From assembly GCF_022095695.1 (NCBI RefSeq), contig NZ_JAIFZM010000006.1, positions 124,001 through 188,000 on the forward strand: a stretch of DNA of 64,000 nt. Reading direction: 5' to 3'. Every line of letters begins with the position of its first letter. The stretch's first letter is position 1. The position numbers were made by a program, and so were the translations under genes. Below are positions 35,100 to 42,752 of this stretch, piece after piece. Source of the DNA: Oceanobacillus jordanicus. Lineage in GTDB: Bacteria; Bacillota; Bacilli; Bacillales; Amphibacillaceae. Under the pieces are notes generated by a model, which saw nothing but the letters and a program-made list of their open reading frames with translations, made no database searches and had not been told where the DNA came from.

Positions 35100-36014
35100 A
35101 TGAAAGTTGTGATAGTGGGAGCCGGAGCATTGGGTGGATATTTTGGAGCTCGATTACACGAGGCAGGGGCAGAAGTAACCTTCTTGGTGCGAGAAAAGAG
35201 AGCAGTCCAACTGAAGGAGCAAGGTTTGCGAATTTCGAGCAAACAAGGTGATTATACTATTGAAAACCCGAATGTAACGACCGATCCAAATGATATTCCT
35301 GAAGCAGACCTTGTATTAGCAGGCGTAAAAGGATATCACTTAGATGGGGTCCTTGAGCCACTAAAAGTGCTTTCCAATAAAGGCGCTTATGTGCTTCCTG
35401 TTTTAAATGGAATAGAACATATTGAACTTCTACAAAAGCATTTAGGGAACAAAGCTGTACTCGGAGGCTTGTCTTTTATTATCGCAACATTGGATAATAA
35501 GGGCCATGTGATCCATTCAAGTGACTTTCATGACCTTATTTTTGGTCCGCTATATACGGAGCAAACAGAAATATGCGAAAACCTGCAAGCTCTGTTTACT
35601 AAGGCAAACTTTCATGCTATAAATAGCGAGAATATCCTTGAGGAACTTTGGAAGAAATATTCATTTATCAATGCCTTTTCTGGCATTACTACGGCTACGA
35701 ATCTTGCTATTGGAGAAATAAGAGAACAACCGGAGACGTTTCAGATTGCCAAAGAATTGCTGAAAGAAATGAAGCAGCTGGCAAATGCATATGGAGCAGA
35801 ATTAAAAGATGAGCATATTAAAGAGGCGGAAAAGAAATTGATCACACTTCAGGCTGAAGCAACCTCCTCAATGCACCAAGACCGAAGAAAAGGTCTTCAT
35901 CTTGAGCTAGAACATTTACATGGTGGCGCAATCCGGTTAGCTGAAAAGACAGGTATTAATCTGCCTTACACAAAAGCTATTTACGGAATCATCAAGCCAT
36001 TTGAAAAGGCCTAG
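35100..36014 (+). CDS. panE: 2-dehydropantoate 2-reductase family protein (ApbA/PanE)
   Basis: 304 aa. N-terminal Rossmann fold with VVIVGAGALGGYFGARL at residues 3-19, the conserved Lys in LAGVKGYHLDGV, then VLPVLNGIEHIE, and a helical C-terminal ketopantoate reductase domain with Lys/Asn in WKKYSFINAFSGITTATN and SMHQDRRKGLHLELEHLHGG split across the last conserved block. It would reduce ketopantoate to pantoate with NADPH for coenzyme A synthesis. Bacilli often carry several family members, so another substrate is possible. GGGGG precedes the ATG. Confidence 0.85.
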   Translation: MKVVIVGAGALGGYFGARLHEAGAEVTFLVREKRAVQLKEQGLRISSKQGDYTIENPNVTTDPNDIPEADLVLAGVKGYHLDGVLEPLKVLSNKGAYVLPVLNGIEHIELLQKHLGNKAVLGGLSFIIATLDNKGHVIHSSDFHDLIFGPLYTEQTEICENLQALFTKANFHAINSENILEELWKKYSFINAFSGITTATNLAIGEIREQPETFQIAKELLKEMKQLANAYGAELKDEHIKEAEKKLITLQAEATSSMHQDRRKGLHLELEHLHGGAIRLAEKTGINLPYTKAIYGIIKPFEKA

Positions 36015-36030
36015 AAATGGAGGAAGCAAT

Positions 36031-36204
36031 TTGTCTACATATACTATTGTTATTATTGTGATGGTCGCTGTAGTGGCAATTGTTTTGCTTTTATCGCTGT
36101 TTACCATTTCAAAAGGGTATGCATACAAACATGAAGTTGATCCACTACCTGGTGAGGACAGCAACAAAGAAGATAACAAGGAAGAAAAAGAAGAGGAGAA
36201 ATGA
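36031..36204 (+). CDS. ytzI: YtzI-like small membrane protein
   Basis: 57 aa from TTG 36031 (GGAGGA 6 nt upstream). One membrane segment (VIIVMVAVVAIVLLLSLF), then ISKGYAYKHEVDPLP, which resembles the B. subtilis YtzI family, then an acidic/Lys tail of EDNKEEKEEE type. Function unknown. Its TGA stop overlaps an ATG of the next frame (ATGA), so the gene sits between panE-like and the oxidoreductase in one operon. Confidence 0.65.
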   Translation: MSTYTIVIIVMVAVVAIVLLLSLFTISKGYAYKHEVDPLPGEDSNKEDNKEEKEEEK

Positions 36205-36209
36205 TAAAA

Positions 36210-37190
36210 ATGAAATTTTCAACAATAGGTACAAGCTGGATAACAGAATCCTTTATAGCCGCAGCGAAACAATCAGGATCTGCTGAACTACATGCTGTTT
36301 ATTCTAGAACAGAGGAAAGTGCTAAAGCATTCGCGGAGAAAAATGGAGCGAAGCAGTGGTTTTCTAATTTGGAAGCTATGCTACAGGACGAAGAATCAGA
36401 TTTTATTTATATTGCTTCACCGAATAGAATGCATTATGAGCATATGATTATGTGTATGGATAATGGCAAACATGTGTTTTGTGAAAAACCAATGGTCTTG
36501 AATGAATCACAGTGGAATCATGTACAGGAGACAGCAAAGGAAAAGGGCGTCTTTGTATTTGAAGGATTCCGTCATCTTTATTCCCCTAACTATAAGAAGT
36601 TAAAAGATAAGTTGACTCAAGTTGGTCAGATTCGCAGTGTGATGCTGCAATATGTACAGTATTCTTCTAAATATGATGCCTTTAAAGAGGGAAAAGCACC
36701 TAATGTGTTTTCCAAAGAGTTTGCTGGTGGCGCAATAATGGACCTAGGCGTTTACCCACTAAGTTTGGCACTAGACTTGTTTGGCGAACCGAATAACATT
36801 AACTATTTTCCTGTCCTGCTGTCAAACGGGACGGATGGAAGTGGCACCCTTGTGCTAAACTATAACGAATTTGTTGTCACCATCCTCTGTTCAAAAATAG
36901 CCCAAGGGACCGCACCATCTGAAATTCATGGGGAAGATGGTGCCTTAAGAATGGATCATGTGGCACCAATCGAACAGCTGTCCTTTTATGATAGAAAAAC
37001 AAAAGAGACAACAGAATTAGCTGAAAAGCAAGAGCAATTAGACATGATTTATGAAGCCCAAGCCTTCGTTAAGATGGTTAAGGAACAAAACCTTGAGGAA
37101 CACGCGGCAGGACTAGAACGTAGCAGGCAGGTTGCAAAATGGACGTCCGAAGCAAGAAAACAACACAATATCCTATTTCCAGGAGAGTAA
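36210..37190 (+). CDS. Gfo/Idh/MocA-family oxidoreductase
   Basis: 326 aa from ATG 36210; an ATG at 36201 overlaps the ytzI stop and is too close to GAGGAG. N-terminal nucleotide-binding fold (KFSTIGTSWITESFIAAA, ELHAVYSRTEESAKAFAE), the family's EKP motif in GKHVFCEKPMVL, and a C-terminal beta-sheet domain with GGAIMDLGVYPLSLALDLFG. It should oxidise or reduce a sugar, cyclitol or related alcohol using NAD(P). The context gives no substrate. Confidence 0.88.
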   Translation: MKFSTIGTSWITESFIAAAKQSGSAELHAVYSRTEESAKAFAEKNGAKQWFSNLEAMLQDEESDFIYIASPNRMHYEHMIMCMDNGKHVFCEKPMVLNESQWNHVQETAKEKGVFVFEGFRHLYSPNYKKLKDKLTQVGQIRSVMLQYVQYSSKYDAFKEGKAPNVFSKEFAGGAIMDLGVYPLSLALDLFGEPNNINYFPVLLSNGTDGSGTLVLNYNEFVVTILCSKIAQGTAPSEIHGEDGALRMDHVAPIEQLSFYDRKTKETTELAEKQEQLDMIYEAQAFVKMVKEQNLEEHAAGLERSRQVAKWTSEARKQHNILFPGE

Positions 37191-37207
37191 TAAGGGACGA
37201 TAAGTAA

Positions 37208-37251
37208 AAGGTCGAGCGATAAATTTAAAATCGCTCGACCTCCTTTTTTCT
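37208..37251 (+). terminator. terminator after Gfo/Idh/MocA gene
   Basis: Perfect 12-bp stem AGGTCGAGCGAT (37209-37220) / ATCGCTCGACCT (37230-37241), then CCTTTTTT. Confidence 0.93.
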
Positions 37252-37279
37252 ATAAAGTTCAAAGGCGAATATAAATACC

Positions 37280-38254
37280 TTAGCCTCTTTTTGTATCAAG
37301 TGGTTTTAATCTAGCTTCAATACGTTCCCTATCTTGTTCGAAATATGGTGGCAATGCCAGCGATTCGCCTAGGTGTTCTGGATCTTCGTCGGTTGTGAAG
37401 CCAGGACCGTCTGTAGCTAGTTCAAAAAGAATACCATTTGGCTCTCTGAAATAAAGTGATTTAAAGTAATAACGTTCCACTAATCCAGAGTTGGGAAGTC
37501 TGGCACTTTGCAAGCGTTCCTTCCAATACTGTAATTCCTCTTCGTTATCTACACGGAATGCCACATGATGGACACTCCCTCTTCCAGGTCGTTCTCTTGG
37601 GAGGTCGGATCTTGTTTCCAAATGAACCTCTGCACCAGTGCCACCTTCGCCAGTTGAAAAGACACGTACATCCTGTTGACCTTGAACTAAGGAAGGGTAA
37701 CGATCGATCTCCTTAAAGGAGAGAACCTCTGTCAGCACCTTTATGGTTGGATCTGGATCATTAACAGTGAGATGACTTGGTCCAAGTCCGATGATGGCAT
37801 TTTCAACGGGAACTGGCCCCTTTTTCCATGGGGTACCACCTTTTACACCATTGTTTGTTTCATCTGATATTAACTTAAGCCTCTGGCCTTCTGGGTCTCG
37901 GAAAGAGACAATTTTTCGGCCACCCACAGTAATGATTTCATCATGGTCAACCTTATACTCGATGAAACGTTGCTTCCAGTATTGTAGAGCATTGTTATCC
38001 TTAACACGTAGAGATGTTGCAGAGATACTGCTGACACCAGGATAGGTCGTACCTGCACGTGGTATTTCAAAAAACGTCAAATCAGTACCAGGGTTGCCTA
38101 TCTCATCTGCATAAAATAAATGGTACACGGAAGTATCATCCTGGTTTACCGTCTTTTTAACAAGGCGCATTCCAAGAACTTCTGTATAAAAAGAGTAGTT
38201 GTCTGCTGCGTTTGCCGTTAATGCTGAGACGTGGTGGATACCTTTCAGTTCCAT
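37280..38254 (-). CDS. mhqO: ring-cleaving dioxygenase, MhqO-like (VOC fold)
   Basis: 324 aa from ATG 38254, with AAGGAGG 6-8 nt upstream. Four VOC modules: LKGIHHVSALTANAADNYSFY, VGGRKIVSFRDPEGQRL, GLGPSHLTVNDPDPTI and GSVHHVAFRVDNEEEL, and the late FREPNGILFELATDGPGF with the Glu metal ligand. Matches the MhqA/MhqE/MhqO hydroquinone-specific dioxygenases of B. subtilis, which detoxify quinones under MhqR control. A palindromic operator-like site overlaps its promoter (next entry), which fits such control. Confidence 0.88.
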   Translation of the reverse strand: MELKGIHHVSALTANAADNYSFYTEVLGMRLVKKTVNQDDTSVYHLFYADEIGNPGTDLTFFEIPRAGTTYPGVSSISATSLRVKDNNALQYWKQRFIEYKVDHDEIITVGGRKIVSFRDPEGQRLKLISDETNNGVKGGTPWKKGPVPVENAIIGLGPSHLTVNDPDPTIKVLTEVLSFKEIDRYPSLVQGQQDVRVFSTGEGGTGAEVHLETRSDLPRERPGRGSVHHVAFRVDNEEELQYWKERLQSARLPNSGLVERYYFKSLYFREPNGILFELATDGPGFTTDEDPEHLGESLALPPYFEQDRERIEARLKPLDTKRG

Positions 38255-38299
38255 ATGTTTTCCTCCTTCGATCAATTGTGTATGATATTTACTCGGAAA

Positions 38300-38352
38300 A
38301 TAGTTTGAATTCAAGATAATTTTATTATAATCCTCACTGGATTAATTGTCTA
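38300..38352 (-). promoter_or_regulatory. mhqO promoter with MarR-type (MhqR-like) operator
   Basis: On the minus strand: TAGACA (38352-38347), 17-nt spacer, TATAAT (38329-38324), a good SigA promoter lying over the last codons of the upstream cwlK-like gene. At the expected start site is TATCTTGAATTCAAACTAT (38318-38300), an imperfect palindrome centred on GAATTC that resembles the MhqR box. Confidence 0.7.
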
Positions 38353-38920
38353 CTTCCTCGACTCCCTGTTCAATCTTTGGTCTTAACCCGTTCTGAAGAT
38401 CTCTTATTGAAAGGCCAAACGTCATTTGAAGGTGCGGATAATCTTTGAAGTTCTCCCAATCCCCACCCCATTCAAAGCCGAGATCCTTTGCTATATCTGC
38501 AACCTCGAACCAGTCAGAGTCACCGTTTCCATTTCCGTCATAGTTAAGGTCCCAGATAAGGTTCCCATCCTGATCGGAGAGGGCATAATCAATGGCCAAG
38601 CCATAATTATGATAGGATTCTCCTCCTTGTGCGTGTGTAACAATGTTTCCCTCTGTCGTTCGTCCTTGTTCATAAAGTGCGTTCTGTTCATCATAGGTTC
38701 GAATGGTTTCCGTGATAATCAATTCTATACCTATATTCTCAGCCTCTTTCACTAGCTTGTTTTTATGCTCTTCTACGATAGGATGAAGCTCTGTTGGAAT
38801 GGATGCATCCTTTCCTTTGTCATCATATTTTTTGTTTTGTTGGTTATATAATGTAAAAAGCAATACGAAGAATAGGATAATGATAAGCCACGTACTAAGT
38901 ATGCTAGATGTCTGCCGCAT
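38342..38920 (-). CDS. cwlK: M15-family peptidase, CwlK-like (L-Ala-D-Glu peptidase or carboxypeptidase)
   Basis: 192 aa. N-terminal membrane anchor (LSTWLIIILFFVLLFTLY), then an M15 domain: TETIRTYDEQNALYEQGR, GGESYHNYGLAIDYAL with the zinc His and Asp, and GFEWGGDWENFKDYPHLQM with Glu and the last His. Cuts peptidoglycan stem peptides outside the membrane. GAGGGG precedes the ATG. An Asp/Asn/Gly-rich insert (DLNYDGNGNGDSDWF) resembles a calcium-loop-like stretch. Confidence 0.86.
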   Translation of the reverse strand: MRQTSSILSTWLIIILFFVLLFTLYNQQNKKYDDKGKDASIPTELHPIVEEHKNKLVKEAENIGIELIITETIRTYDEQNALYEQGRTTEGNIVTHAQGGESYHNYGLAIDYALSDQDGNLIWDLNYDGNGNGDSDWFEVADIAKDLGFEWGGDWENFKDYPHLQMTFGLSIRDLQNGLRPKIEQGVEEVDN

Positions 38921-39059
38921 GCTGTTATTCCCCTCAACCTATATTTCTAGTTCTTATCTTATTCTAACAAATAAAGAGGGCATTATGCTGTTGGCGAGGG
39001 AGGATTATTGAGCAAATTTCATGTTCTTTCTTTATATTATTTACGTTATAATAAGGCCA

Positions 39060-39210
39060 ATAAAGTGAAACTTCAATCAGTGGGGGGGGTCGTCCTTCCC
39101 GACTGATTGTTAGTTAGCGAATCGTGGTGTTAGCGTCTATTACTACCACTTAAACATTACGGTTTCACTTTAAGTTATAAAAGTGGGGTTTTACGGACGG
39201 TTGCACCGGT
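39060..39210 (-). mobile_element. palindrome-associated repeat, copy 5 (plsY-like leader)
   Basis: Reverse orientation: starts ATAAAGTGAAACTTCAATCAG and ends GACGGTTGCACCGG, with flank ATAAAGGAGG. The inner hairpins are the most degenerate of the set (GGGGGGGTCGTCC insertion; CGTCTATTACTACC for CGTCCGTTTACTCCC). The outer end abuts the ribosome binding site of the plsY-like gene, so the element forms most of that gene's leader. An upstream TATAAT (39044-39049 region) could be its promoter. Confidence 0.72.
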
Positions 39211-39227
39211 ATAAAGGAGGATTGCGT

Positions 39228-39845
39228 ATGTTAACCTTTATTGTTAGTTTACTGGGTTATATTTTCGGTTGTATCCACGGTTCCCAGGTGGTTAGCAGGA
39301 TGAAGAAAGTCGATATAAAAAATAGTGGTGTTAAGAATGCTGGGGCTTCCAACACAACAATTTTACTTGGTTGGAAATACGGTATTCTTGTTGCATTAAT
39401 TGATATTTTTAAAGCAACAGCAGCAATAATGCTAGCTTTATTTATCATAAGAGAGAGCGGTGTTAATGGCGATGCTCAGATTTTACTTGTTTATGTCACG
39501 GCACTCTTTGTAATTGTAGGGCATAACTATCCTATCACGATGAAATTTAGTGGAGGAAAAGGGACAGCCAGCCTTGTTGGTGGGCTACTGGCGATTGATT
39601 GGAAAATTGCCGTGATAGGGATTGCTATATTATTTCTATTTACTTTTACGACAGATTACCTTGTTGTTGGGGTACTGTTTATGTACCTGTCATTTCTAGT
39701 GACAACATACTTATTTTTCGGTGTGGAACCAACCATGATCGTCGTGTTCTTATCTTTGTTGAGTATTATGAAACATATGGAAAATTATAAACGTATATGG
39801 AGAAAAGAAGAGACGAAGCTTTCAAGTATGTTTCGAAAAAAATAA
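39228..39845 (+). CDS. plsY: glycerol-3-phosphate acyltransferase PlsY, divergent
   Basis: 205 aa from ATG 39228 with AAAGGAGG upstream. A frame reaching back to 39183 runs into repeat copy 5 and is discarded. Five hydrophobic segments. PlsY motifs are present in variant form: IFGCIHGSQ, SGVKNAGASNTT (motif 1; usually GSGNxGATN) and GHNYPITMKFSGGKGTAS (motif 2). PlsY acylates glycerol-3-phosphate from acyl-phosphate in the membrane. The variant motif 1 suggests a second, diverged paralogue. Confidence 0.82.
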   Translation: MLTFIVSLLGYIFGCIHGSQVVSRMKKVDIKNSGVKNAGASNTTILLGWKYGILVALIDIFKATAAIMLALFIIRESGVNGDAQILLVYVTALFVIVGHNYPITMKFSGGKGTASLVGGLLAIDWKIAVIGIAILFLFTFTTDYLVVGVLFMYLSFLVTTYLFFGVEPTMIVVFLSLLSIMKHMENYKRIWRKEETKLSSMFRKK

Positions 39846-39860
39846 TCACTGGAGGAACTT

Positions 39861-40346
39861 ATGCTAGATATTATCATTTGGATCGCTATTAGCGTATTGT
39901 TTATACTAAGTTTTGTAGGCATTATTTTCCCAATTGTCCCCTCTGTGCTTGTGATATGGGGTGGATTTTTACTTTATCATTTCGTGTTAAATAGCAACGA
40001 GCTTAATGCTGTTTTTTGGACGGTAATGATTGTTTTAACGGTTGTGCTTATTGTTTCAGATATTATAGCCAATAGTTATTTTGTGAAAAAATATGGTGGT
40101 AGTAAATGGGGAGAGCGGGGAGCGGCGATTGCAGTTATCATCGGATCGTTTATTATTCCACCGTTTGGTATCATTATCATCCCGTTTGCTGCTGTGTTTA
40201 TTATTGAGATGATTCAAAAGAGAACAGCACAGGAAGCGCTGCTTGCATCTGTAGGATCCTTAATCGGTTTTTTAGGAGGAGCAGTCGCCAAAGTTGTAAT
40301 ACAGCTCGTTATGATTATCTGGTTTATAATCGTTGTGATATTCTAA
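39861..40346 (+). CDS. DUF456 membrane protein (YqgC-like)
   Basis: 161 aa, almost wholly hydrophobic, with four or five membrane segments. The conserved DUF456 stretch KYGGSKWGERGAAIAVIIGS lies mid-protein, and there is a Gly-rich segment SVGSLIGFLGGAVAK. Function unknown. Starts 15 nt after the plsY-like gene with GGAGG, so probably the same transcript. Confidence 0.85.
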   Translation: MLDIIIWIAISVLFILSFVGIIFPIVPSVLVIWGGFLLYHFVLNSNELNAVFWTVMIVLTVVLIVSDIIANSYFVKKYGGSKWGERGAAIAVIIGSFIIPPFGIIIIPFAAVFIIEMIQKRTAQEALLASVGSLIGFLGGAVAKVVIQLVMIIWFIIVVIF

Positions 40347-40420
40347 AGAAAAGCGGAGAGCGCCGATTATTCTCGCTAAATATTGGTGCTCTCTAAAGTA
40401 AGATAGAAAGGATTTTTTCG

Positions 40421-41269
40421 ATGAAACTACCAGCTAGAGTGATGACCATTGCCGGATCTGCTGCAGGAGGAAGTGCAGGGATTCAGGCAGATTTGAAAAC
40501 ATTTCAAGAATTAGATACCTACGGAATGAGCGTACTTACAGCGATTGTTTCCAGGCATCCCAAGACAAAGAAAAATGTTCATCTCCAGACAATAGAGGCC
40601 ATTGAAGCACAGTTTGCAACTGCTATCGAGCAGGTAGGTGTGGAAGGAGTAAAAATAGGGATGCTCTTTTCCGAAGAGATAATAGAGAATGTGTCTATAT
40701 TAGTGAAACAAGCAGACATTAACTATTTAGTTGTTGATCCGGTAATGGTAGGAAAGATGAATTCGAAGCTACTTGAGGATAAAGCAATTCATGCACTCAA
40801 GGAAAAAATGATTCCAATGGCGACTATTATTACACCGAACGTACCAGAGGCATCTTTATTATTAGATGGAAGAAGTATTACGTCTGTGGGGGAACTAAAG
40901 CAGGCAGCGGTGGATCTTTATAATCTTGGTTGTCAAAATGTTCTTGTAAAAGGGGGGAGACTGGACGGTCCTGCCATTGATGTCCTATTCGACGGAAAAA
41001 ATATGACATTGTTTGAAGCCCCGCGTATGGAAACCGCCAATACAAGTGGAGCTGGCTGTACTTATTCCGCAGCCATTACAGCATTTTTAACAAAAGGTTT
41101 TTCTGTTTATGAGTCTGTCAAAAAAGCAAAAAGTTTTGTAACGAGTGCGATTGAATATGGTTTTTCCTATACGGATATCGTTGGTCCGACTTACCATGCG
41201 GCCGAGAGGAAATATGGAGAAGCTAGCAAAATTAAAATCTATCATGTTAATCAGGGGGAAGCCAAATGA
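40421..41269 (+). CDS. pdxK: pyridoxal/pyridoxine kinase (ThiD-like)
   Basis: 282 aa ribokinase-fold kinase. Substrate loop AGSAAGGSAGIQADLKTF, PVMVGKMNSKLL, TPNVPEASLLL and the anion-hole motif NTSGAGCTYSAAITAFL with the catalytic Cys typical of the B. subtilis PdxK group rather than HMP kinase ThiD. Phosphorylates pyridoxine, pyridoxal and pyridoxamine for PLP salvage. Its stop overlaps the pncA start (ATGA). Confidence 0.88.
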   Translation: MKLPARVMTIAGSAAGGSAGIQADLKTFQELDTYGMSVLTAIVSRHPKTKKNVHLQTIEAIEAQFATAIEQVGVEGVKIGMLFSEEIIENVSILVKQADINYLVVDPVMVGKMNSKLLEDKAIHALKEKMIPMATIITPNVPEASLLLDGRSITSVGELKQAAVDLYNLGCQNVLVKGGRLDGPAIDVLFDGKNMTLFEAPRMETANTSGAGCTYSAAITAFLTKGFSVYESVKKAKSFVTSAIEYGFSYTDIVGPTYHAAERKYGEASKIKIYHVNQGEAK

Positions 41270-41817
41270 GTAAACGTGCTTTAATTAATGTAGATTACAC
41301 ATATGATTTCGTCGCAGAGGATGGGAAGTTAACATGCGGCGAACCGGGTCAAGCTATAGAGGATAACATCGTAAGCTTAACAGAAGAGTTTATTACGGCG
41401 GGAGATTATGTTGTGCTAGCAATTGACGCCCATCATGAAGGAGACGCATTACATCCTGAAGCCAAGCTTTTTCCGCCACATAATATTATAGGAACCTCTG
41501 GCAGGAATCTTTATGGAAGTTTAGCCAATCTTTATGAGCAATATAAGAATAAAGAGAATGTTTATTATCGTGATAAAACAAGGTATAGTGCCTTTGCAGG
41601 AACCGATTTGGAACTAAAACTTCGTGAGCGGAACATTGAGGAAGTACATATTATTGGAGTATGTACAGACATTTGTGTGTTGCATACAGCTGTAGATGCC
41701 TATAACAAAGGGTTCAAGATCGTAGTTCATAAGGATGCGGTCGCTAGCTTTAATCAAGCTGGCCATGAATGGGCGCTTGGTCATTTTGAAAATACTCTTG
41801 GAGCAAGTGTTATATAG
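41266..41817 (+). CDS. pncA: nicotinamidase, isochorismatase family
   Basis: 183 aa, close to B. subtilis PncA (YueJ). Catalytic Asp in INVDYTYDFV, Lys in YRDKTRYSAFAGT and nucleophile Cys in IIGVCTDICVLHTAVDAY. Metal-site residues: AIDAHHEGDALHPE. Deaminates nicotinamide to nicotinate for NAD salvage. Translationally coupled to pdxK; both genes serve cofactor salvage. Confidence 0.93.
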   Translation: MSKRALINVDYTYDFVAEDGKLTCGEPGQAIEDNIVSLTEEFITAGDYVVLAIDAHHEGDALHPEAKLFPPHNIIGTSGRNLYGSLANLYEQYKNKENVYYRDKTRYSAFAGTDLELKLRERNIEEVHIIGVCTDICVLHTAVDAYNKGFKIVVHKDAVASFNQAGHEWALGHFENTLGASVI

Positions 41818-41850
41818 AAAAGTTTGTCCCATATAGGAGGAAGAATAGAG

Positions 41851-42399
41851 ATGGAATCATTATTTTTAAAGGAACAGTTTAACTCTTTTACGGTAAAGCA
41901 AGCCGCTCCCTCTGATGCGGCAGCAGTAATAGAATTACTAAAAGGTGTTGCCACTCGCTTGCAAGAGAATGGATTAAATCAATGGGAGTTCTTACTTGAT
42001 GGTGGAGAAGATGCGGAGATTATTAATTCCATTAAACGCGGTGTTACCTATATCGTGACAGATGGTGAAAGACTTGTTGCTACTTTTAATCTCACCAATA
42101 AACAAAACGATTGGGATGCTCAACTTTGGGGAGCGAGAGAAGATAATGCTTATTACATTCATCGCCTTGCCGTACATAACCACTATACTGGAAGAGGAAT
42201 AGGAAAAGATCTTCTGTTGTGGCTTGATGAAAATTTACAAGGGGAGGCAACGCTTCGACTCGACTGTATCGCGGATAATGCTGTTTTGAATGACTTTTAT
42301 AAGCACGTAGGGTTCAATTATATGGGACAGGGGCATGCGGAAGGTGACTCTTTTTCCTTATATGAAAAAGAAACTCCCTCTCGAACATTAAACTCCTGA
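41851..42399 (+). CDS. GNAT-family acetyltransferase
   Basis: 182 aa from ATG 41851 with AGGAGG upstream; the frame extends to a TTG at 41824 that contains this site. Acetyl-CoA-binding signature HRLAVHNHYTGRGIGKDLLLW, then LDCIADNAVLNDFYKHVGF as the final strand region. N-terminal TVKQAAPSDAAAVIELL. The substrate is unknown. Downstream of pncA by 33 nt, possibly the same transcript. Confidence 0.87.
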   Translation: MESLFLKEQFNSFTVKQAAPSDAAAVIELLKGVATRLQENGLNQWEFLLDGGEDAEIINSIKRGVTYIVTDGERLVATFNLTNKQNDWDAQLWGAREDNAYYIHRLAVHNHYTGRGIGKDLLLWLDENLQGEATLRLDCIADNAVLNDFYKHVGFNYMGQGHAEGDSFSLYEKETPSRTLNS

Positions 42400-42495
42400 A
42401 TGTGAAGGGGTGAGAAGAGAGTATCTTCTCACCTTGACTTTACAAACATATCCCTTTATATTTAGGGATATATACGAAACGTTGACGAGGATTAG

Positions 42496-42709
42496 TATAA
42501 TTTGTTTGTCTGTACAAGAGAGGGAATGGCGCTGTGAATTCCTACTGACACGAATTAGAACCTGCCTCCTGAGTTCGCCATTGGAAGGTTTAAACCGTAA
42601 AATGAGCGCGGGTCATGCCGTTATACATTTAAGTGTGCATCAGTAGTATGGATGCAAACAAGGGTGGTACCACCATAGCCTCGGTCCCTTTTCGGATGGA
42701 GGGTTTTTT
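42496..42709 (+). promoter_or_regulatory. T-box leader of proS (proline specifier)
   Basis: Starts near a TATAAT at 42496-42501. The antiterminator bulge is AGGGTGGTACC (42661-42671), the hallmark T-box. In the stem I region GAA-CCT (specifier CCT at 42561-42563) fits proline. The terminator is CCTCGGTCC (42679-42687) / GGATGGAGG (42694-42702) followed by TTTTTT (42704-42709). Uncharged tRNA-Pro would stabilise the antiterminator and turn proS on. Confidence 0.92.
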
Positions 42710-42752
42710 GTGTTCAATATTTAAAATATCTTTATATAAAGAGGTGTTAGGC

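Noticed and set aside
39183-39227. N-terminal extension of the plsY-like gene back to 39183
   Set aside because: The extra codons lie in the mobile repeat; AAAGGAGG and ATG at 39228 give a clean start.
42633-42752. Upstream start for proS at 42633
   Set aside because: This lies inside the T-box antiterminator and terminator; translation there would disrupt the leader.
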